Shown: piece by piece, positions 59,528-64,000 of the stretch | Layout: every line of letters starts with the position of its first letter | How positions within the stretch are numbered: the stretch's first letter is position 1 | Source of the DNA: Poriferisodalis sp965215815 | GTDB lineage: Bacteria; Actinomycetota; Acidimicrobiia; Acidimicrobiales; Poriferisodalaceae | Direction: 5' to 3' | NCBI RefSeq assembly: GCF_965215815.1 | Contig: NZ_CBDCEO010000013.1 | Coordinates: 1,116,001 to 1,180,000 of the forward strand | DNA: 64,000 nucleotides | Translations under genes and position numbers: made by a program | The notes under the pieces: generated by a model | What the model was told of the DNA's origin: nothing | Database searches by the model: none | Seen by the model: only the letters and a program-made list of their open reading frames with translations

Positions 59528-61831
59528 TCAGGAATCGCTCGAACCGTCGTCCCCGCCGGGATCGGCTTCGCCCTCTGTTCCGGCTCCGCCTTCGCCGCTT
59601 CCCGCGGCGGCTTCGGCGATGACGAGCGTCACTGTGGCGAAGTTGAGCTTGATCTCGGTTCCCGGCGCCGGGTTGAGGGCGATGACCTGCCCGTCTGCCG
59701 CGTCGCCCTCAGCGACAGACTGCGTGCGACGGGTGACCGTGAAGCCAAGCTCGGTCATGGCGGCGGTGATCTCGTCGGGATCGAAGGATCCCAGCGCTTG
59801 CAGGCTCGGGACCGTGGCGATGACCGGCGGCTTCCACAGGAACATGATCACTTCGGACCCGGCGATCTGCTGCGTGCCGGGCACGGGGCTGAGTTCCCGC
59901 ACATAGTCGGGATTGACATCTGGGTTCGAGGCCTCGCGAAACGAGCGCTTCACGTCGAAACCGAGCGCCTCGAGCGCTATCTGGACGTCGCCAGCGTCAC
60001 GAGTGCCCAGCTCGTCCAGCGACGGCACGACCAGTACTTCAGGCCCATCGGAGACGACCAGCGTGATGACGCTGCCCCGTTCCACCGCCGCAGCGGCCTC
60101 GGGACTGCTGCGAATGACGGTCCCCTCGCTGAACTCGGTGGAGAACTCCCGCTCGACCCGGTCGACGAGCCCGAGGCGGGCCAGCGTGACCCTCGCGTCG
60201 TCGATCGTCTGCCCGATCAGGCGCGGCACCTCCACCTCGCCCCGGCCTGCTGAAACCGTCAGCGTCACGATCGTGCCTGCCGGGCGCTGTTCGGTGCTCG
60301 GAATGCTCTGCTCGGTCACGAGCCCGATCGACAGGTTGTCGTTGCGCACGTCGATGCGCTCGACGCTGAAGCCGGCCGCCACCAGCAGTGTCTCAGCCTC
60401 TTGGTACGTTCGCCCGACCACATTGGGCAACAGGACCAGGGTGCGTGGCGCAGCGACGAACAGGGTGATCGGGTTGTCGGGATCGTTCGGCTCGGCGAGC
60501 AGCAGCCCAGCGCGGGGGTTCTGCTGGAAGACGACGTTCTCGTCGACGTCGTCGCGTTCGGAGAACTCGATGCTGGCGTGATCGAAGCCGACGTCGGCGA
60601 GCTCGCGCTCGGCTTCGGCGAAGTGCAAGCCCACCACGTTGGGTACTCGCAACCGCACGTCGGAAGTGCTCTCGGGCTCGGTCACGACTTCCGATTCGCC
60701 ACGGTCGTTGACCAGCAGGAACACCAGCCCCGCGATGACCAGCAGCAACACGACGAGCAGCGTGATCCACATCGGCGTGCGGTCCGGCGGCTCGACAGCG
60801 CTGGGCGGTGGGCCCTGCGGGTACTGCGGCGGGTACTGCGTGTGGCCGTAAGGGTTCGTAGGCGGGGTAGCGGGCGGCTGCGGGTAGGCGGGCGGTGCGG
60901 CCTGGGCGGACCCGGGCGCTTGCTGTGCCGCCGACGGCGTGGAGGCCGTCACCACAGGGAAATACGCCGTGACATCGATCGCTGAGGCATGAGTCGGCTG
61001 GCCTGCCCGGAACCGCAGCAGGTCGTTGCGCATCTCGGCGGCTGAGCCATAGCGGGCATCGGGATCTTTGGCGAGCCCGCGCAGGCAGATGGCTTCGAGC
61101 TCGTGGGGAACGTCGGCGTTGTAGCGCGACGGCGGGACCGGAACCTCCTGCACGTGCTTGTAGGCGATGGCCACCGGACTGTCGCCGGTGAACGGCGGCC
61201 CCGCCGCGAGCACCTCATAGAGCACGACGGCCAGCGAGTACACGTCGCTGCGCGGGTCCGCGTCCTGCCCCTGGGCCTGCTCGGGCGACAAGTACGTGGC
61301 TGTGCCCATCACCGAACCGGTGCGTGTCAGGTCGTCAGAACCGCCGCCGAGCGCCCGTGCGATGCCGAAGTCGGCCACCTTGACCTGGCCGGACTGGGTG
61401 ATCATGACGTTGCCCGGCTTGATGTCGCGGTGCACGACGCCGTTGCTGTGAGCGAACGCCAGCGCCGCGGCAATGTCAATGGCGATGTCGGCGGCGCGAT
61501 CGGGGTGCAGCGGACCCTCGCTGCGGATGACCTCAGCCAGGCTCCGTCCCTCGACGTACTCCATCACGATGAAGTAGGTGCCCTCGTGGTTGCCCCAGTC
61601 GTACACGCCGACCACGTTCGGCTGGCTCAGGTTCGCTGCGGCTTGGGCCTCGCGCCGGAACCGCTCGACGAACGACGAGTCGGTCGCGAACTCGGGGAAC
61701 AGCACCTTGACGGCGACAGGCCGATCGAGCAGGCGGTCGCGGCCCAGGAACACCTCGGACATCCCGCCCCGGGCGATACGGCTGAACAGCTCGTAGCGGC
61801 CGCCGAAGATTGGGTTGTCGGTGTCTGCCAT
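59528..61831 (-). CDS. pknB: PASTA-domain serine/threonine protein kinase (PknB/StkP type)
   Basis: 767 residues. The kinase domain (about 11-275) has the glycine loop IARGGMSEVFLG, the Lys in VAVKVLFPEF, HRDIKPGNVM and DFGIARALGG with the activation-loop MGTATYLSPEQAQG. A Pro/Gln/Tyr-rich linker and one TM helix (about 355-378) follow, then about five extracytoplasmic PASTA repeats, including PNVVGLHFAEAERELADVGF and PNVVGRTYQEAETLLVAAGF, and an acidic Gly/Glu/Asp-rich tail. Senses muropeptide/lipid II in related proteins and controls cell-wall synthesis. The start is ATG 61831 or GTG 61837. Upstream are the PBP-like and SEDS genes. Confidence 0.95.
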   Translation of the reverse strand: MADTDNPIFGGRYELFSRIARGGMSEVFLGRDRLLDRPVAVKVLFPEFATDSSFVERFRREAQAAANLSQPNVVGVYDWGNHEGTYFIVMEYVEGRSLAEVIRSEGPLHPDRAADIAIDIAAALAFAHSNGVVHRDIKPGNVMITQSGQVKVADFGIARALGGGSDDLTRTGSVMGTATYLSPEQAQGQDADPRSDVYSLAVVLYEVLAAGPPFTGDSPVAIAYKHVQEVPVPPSRYNADVPHELEAICLRGLAKDPDARYGSAAEMRNDLLRFRAGQPTHASAIDVTAYFPVVTASTPSAAQQAPGSAQAAPPAYPQPPATPPTNPYGHTQYPPQYPQGPPPSAVEPPDRTPMWITLLVVLLLVIAGLVFLLVNDRGESEVVTEPESTSDVRLRVPNVVGLHFAEAERELADVGFDHASIEFSERDDVDENVVFQQNPRAGLLLAEPNDPDNPITLFVAAPRTLVLLPNVVGRTYQEAETLLVAAGFSVERIDVRNDNLSIGLVTEQSIPSTEQRPAGTIVTLTVSAGRGEVEVPRLIGQTIDDARVTLARLGLVDRVEREFSTEFSEGTVIRSSPEAAAAVERGSVITLVVSDGPEVLVVPSLDELGTRDAGDVQIALEALGFDVKRSFREASNPDVNPDYVRELSPVPGTQQIAGSEVIMFLWKPPVIATVPSLQALGSFDPDEITAAMTELGFTVTRRTQSVAEGDAADGQVIALNPAPGTEIKLNFATVTLVIAEAAAGSGEGGAGTEGEADPGGDDGSSDS

Positions 61832-61894
61832 GGGCACAGGGCAATTGCTGCCAGGTCGGGCCGTCGTGCCGGCGGGGTGGCTGCAAGGTTCGGG

Positions 61895-63166
61895 CTACGG
61901 GCCGACTTCGAATGAGGTCGGGACTGCCCGCAGCGCTAGGGCGGCTTCCGCTGCGGTCGCAGCGATCATCATTGCCAAGGTACCGCCGGCCTGCGGGTCG
62001 CCCACGTCAAGACCAGTGTCGGGTTCGAGGAGCACCGCGACGGCGACCGTGGGTGCTTCTGCTGGGGCCAGCAGCACCGCCCAACTGCCGGTTCGTTCGC
62101 GGTCGCTGTTTGGATCAAGCAGTTGGCCGGTCGCGACCGCTGCGGGAAACTCGACGCCGTCGGTCGGTGCGAGGCTGATCGAAGCGAGCTGCGCCTGTGC
62201 TGCCATGCGCGCCAGCAACCCAGCTGCATCAGCGATCTCGAAGATGCGACCGGCGTCGCGCGGCGTTGTCTGTGCGGATCCATCCGGGCTGGGCGGCTCG
62301 CCCTCGCCCGAGCGGGAGGCCGAGCGCGCGTCAACGCGTTGCACCACGTAGGGGCGCATCCGCACCCCGTCGTTGGCGATCGCAGCAGCGGCCAACGCCA
62401 GTTGAAGCGGTGTCAGGGGCACCCCGACGCCGAAGACGGCGCCGTCGGGTTCGCCGGGCAGATCGATGCCTGTCGAACCAAGCTGCCGGCGCGCCCCGTC
62501 CAGCAATTCGTCCCCGGTCGCATCGAGCGCGGCGTCGGCGCTGAGGGGGTAGTGGCGTTGGTAGGCGCGTGCCACCGGCGGCGAGGCACTGGTTGCAACT
62601 GCATCGGGTGCCAGCAGAACTTGCGCGTTGGGGTCGAAGCTGGGACGCGACCACATCGCCACGATGGCGCCGGTCGCGGGGTCCACGACAACGACGGCGC
62701 CGTCACGGTCTCCGAGCGCGGCGCGGGCGGTGAGCTGCACACCGTGGTTCACCGTCAAGATCACGTCGCCGACTCGGCCGCTGTCGGCGAACAGGTCGGC
62801 CAGCTGTGTCACGGCGACATCAATCGCGGTTCCTGACAGCTCGGCATCCCAGCTGCGCTCGAGACCGCTCGCGCCCGCAGCGGGTGAGAGGTAGCCCGCG
62901 ATGTGGGCGTAGAGCGAGCCGTGAGGGTAGGTGCGCACCTGCACGGCGCCGGAGTCGTCTGGGCCGATGCCGGGCGCGATCGTCTCACCGTCCGCGCTGA
63001 TGATCGCACCGCGCGCCGAACCGATGGCGGCCGCCGCTGCACGTGTGTTGAGTTCGTGACGGCGCAGCTCGTCGGCGCCCAGGAAGCCGATGTTGGTGAG
63101 CTGCACCAGCAGCACAGCGAAACTCACTGCGAGCGCGACGGCCAACCGTGTGATGCGCCGGTTCAC
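61895..63166 (-). CDS. PbpA-like class B penicillin-binding protein, apparently catalytically inactive
   Basis: 423 residues. N-terminal signal anchor (LAVALAVSFAVLLVQLTNI), then the PBP dimerisation part ADELRRHELNTRAAAAAIGSARGAI and PHGSLYAHIAGYLSP, as in PbpA. The transpeptidase region is abnormal: AYQRHYPLSADAALDATGDELL occurs where RYPPGSTFKV (active-site SxxK) should be, the SxN loop and about 60 residues around it are missing, and KTGTA is replaced by ATGQLL. Length is about 60-70 residues shorter than PbpA. The fold end LALAAAAIANDGVRMRPYVV is kept. Gene order with pknB and a SEDS gene is normal, so it may be a structural partner. Confidence 0.82.
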   Translation of the reverse strand: MNRRITRLAVALAVSFAVLLVQLTNIGFLGADELRRHELNTRAAAAAIGSARGAIISADGETIAPGIGPDDSGAVQVRTYPHGSLYAHIAGYLSPAAGASGLERSWDAELSGTAIDVAVTQLADLFADSGRVGDVILTVNHGVQLTARAALGDRDGAVVVVDPATGAIVAMWSRPSFDPNAQVLLAPDAVATSASPPVARAYQRHYPLSADAALDATGDELLDGARRQLGSTGIDLPGEPDGAVFGVGVPLTPLQLALAAAAIANDGVRMRPYVVQRVDARSASRSGEGEPPSPDGSAQTTPRDAGRIFEIADAAGLLARMAAQAQLASISLAPTDGVEFPAAVATGQLLDPNSDRERTGSWAVLLAPAEAPTVAVAVLLEPDTGLDVGDPQAGGTLAMMIAATAAEAALALRAVPTSFEVGP

Positions 63167-64000
63167 GGGTCAACCAGTGGCAGCTGTTGAGGCTCGCCGT
63201 GGGAGGGATCGCTCGCGGGTCGACGTCTGCGACGCGCTGGCCTGACGGTGGGGGCACGGAGTTCGCCCGTCGGATCGTCCCCCGCCGCTGAGTCGTGGCC
63301 CGGACGGCGGGGCATACGGAGTTGCGTCGGTTCGGACACCCTTGGCGCGCTCTGCTCGAGTCGCAAGGTGCCGCTGACATCGGAAACTGCCAGCAGCATC
63401 GCGACGGCGATGCAGTTGCCGAGGTGTGCCGCAGGTCCATGGGCCACGAACGGCAGGGCGCCGACGGTGTGCGGAAGCAGCCGCAGCACCCCTGCGATGG
63501 TGGCAAGCGCCTGCAGCCCTATCACGGCGGTTGCCGTGGCAGCGAGCAGTCGATGCGTCTTCCGTGCCCGCTGGGCGATTCCAGCGCCGACCCCGACGAG
63601 CAGCATGAACGCAGCCAGCAGCGCTGCGCCGCCCAGAATGCCGAGTTCCTCCGCGATGACGGCGAAGACGAAGTCGCTGTGTACCGCCGCGATCCGTTGC
63701 GGAGCGCCGAGGCCGGGGCCCGCGCCGCTGATCCCGCCGGCGCTGATCGCGAACGCCGCCTCGACGGTGGATGCCCCCTCGCCAACAGCCCACGGGTCCT
63801 GCCAGTGGCGCATCTGTGCGGACAGCCAGTCGTACACCGAGGCGAGCACGATGACGCCGACTCCGTAGGTGGCGATCACGCCGCCGAGTGCGCGTGTGCG
63901 TGTTGCCCGAGCGACCGTCGGCAGTTCGCTGCCGACGAGATCGTCGCCGTCAAGCCACAGCGGCAACCATGCCGCTGCGAAGATCAACACCGACGACGCG
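63163..64000 (-). CDS. SEDS-family peptidoglycan polymerase (RodA/FtsW), C-terminal part (cut by window edge)
   Basis: About 275 C-terminal residues; the 5' end lies beyond the right edge. Multiple TM helices, and the SEDS marks EAAFAISAGGISGAGPGLGAP, HSDFVFAVIAEELG and LLPHTVGALPFVAHGPAAHLGN. In usual SEDS proteins the last motif reads TLPFVSYGGSS; the changed HGPAAH is notable. The C-terminus is a Pro/Arg-rich cytoplasmic tail. The stop overlaps the PBP-like ATG (ATGA). SEDS proteins are glycan polymerases working with class B PBPs, but here the PBP partner is degenerate. Confidence 0.87.
   Translation of the reverse strand, partial: ASSVLIFAAAWLPLWLDGDDLVGSELPTVARATRTRALGGVIATYGVGVIVLASVYDWLSAQMRHWQDPWAVGEGASTVEAAFAISAGGISGAGPGLGAPQRIAAVHSDFVFAVIAEELGILGGAALLAAFMLLVGVGAGIAQRARKTHRLLAATATAVIGLQALATIAGVLRLLPHTVGALPFVAHGPAAHLGNCIAVAMLLAVSDVSGTLRLEQSAPRVSEPTQLRMPRRPGHDSAAGDDPTGELRAPTVRPARRRRRPASDPSHGEPQQLPLVDP

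Overview
The window is a chromosomal segment around a replication origin of a high-GC Actinomycetota bacterium, most likely class Acidimicrobiia or a close relative. Support comes from the actinobacterial gene order at oriC, TTGTCCACA-type DnaA boxes, a parS site, the DUF3566 and TadE-like genes and the tRNA-Ile/tRNA-Ala genes after gyrA, the crgA-pknB-PBP-SEDS cluster, a mycothiol-dependent-type enzyme and three F420-dependent LLM oxidoreductases. The lineage assignment is inference; no rRNA gene is present.

Layout. 1-8345, mostly minus strand: the conserved block rpmH-rnpA-yidD-yidC-jag-(rsmG)-parA-parB, modified in two ways. The jag/khpB gene is split into a separate Jag_N gene (5941-6309) and a KH-R3H gene (2033-2533), with a divergent Rieske oxygenase and GPP34-cytochrome P450 fusion between them. 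rsmG is inverted. 8804-19404, plus strand: dnaA, oriC, dnaN, recF, dciA, gyrB, gyrA, a TadE-like gene and a DUF3566 gene, then tRNA-Ile. 19559-29149: a small membrane protein, a dehydrogenase, a maleylpyruvate-isomerase-like enzyme, lgt, a repeat-rich DUF222/HNH endonuclease, two LLM oxidoreductases, an MFS transporter and tRNA-Ala.

29236-49420 is accessory. It holds a giant secreted surface protein whose start is separated from its body by an out-of-frame G9 tract, a Fic protein with an inverted-repeat promoter, a TTC38-like TPR protein, a BNR/Asp-box protein, a three-gene operon of unknown function cut by an IS982-family element, and a selenoprotein operon. The last encodes a UGSC-family protein with an in-frame UGA at codon 95 followed by a perfect 8-bp hairpin with a GU-containing loop (bacterial SECIS), translationally coupled to a conserved partner gene and next to a zinc-type S-methyltransferase. 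Then come a sugar-dehydrogenase/cadherin/cell-wall-binding fusion and an IS982 remnant.

49476-57945 is a CoA-ester catabolic cluster: enoyl-CoA hydratase, a double CoA-transferase, an SDR, an LLM oxidoreductase, an acyl-CoA ligase and an acyl-CoA dehydrogenase. 58081-64000 returns to actinobacterial core genes: DUF3499, small proteins, crgA, a PASTA kinase, and a PBP-like protein without its SxxK and KTG motifs coupled to a SEDS protein that runs off the window.

The strongest unusual features are the UGSC selenoprotein operon, the jag locus split by an oxygenase pair, the GPP34-P450 fusion, the apparently inactive PBP in the SEDS operon, the homopolymer-controlled surface protein and the IS-truncated three-gene operon.
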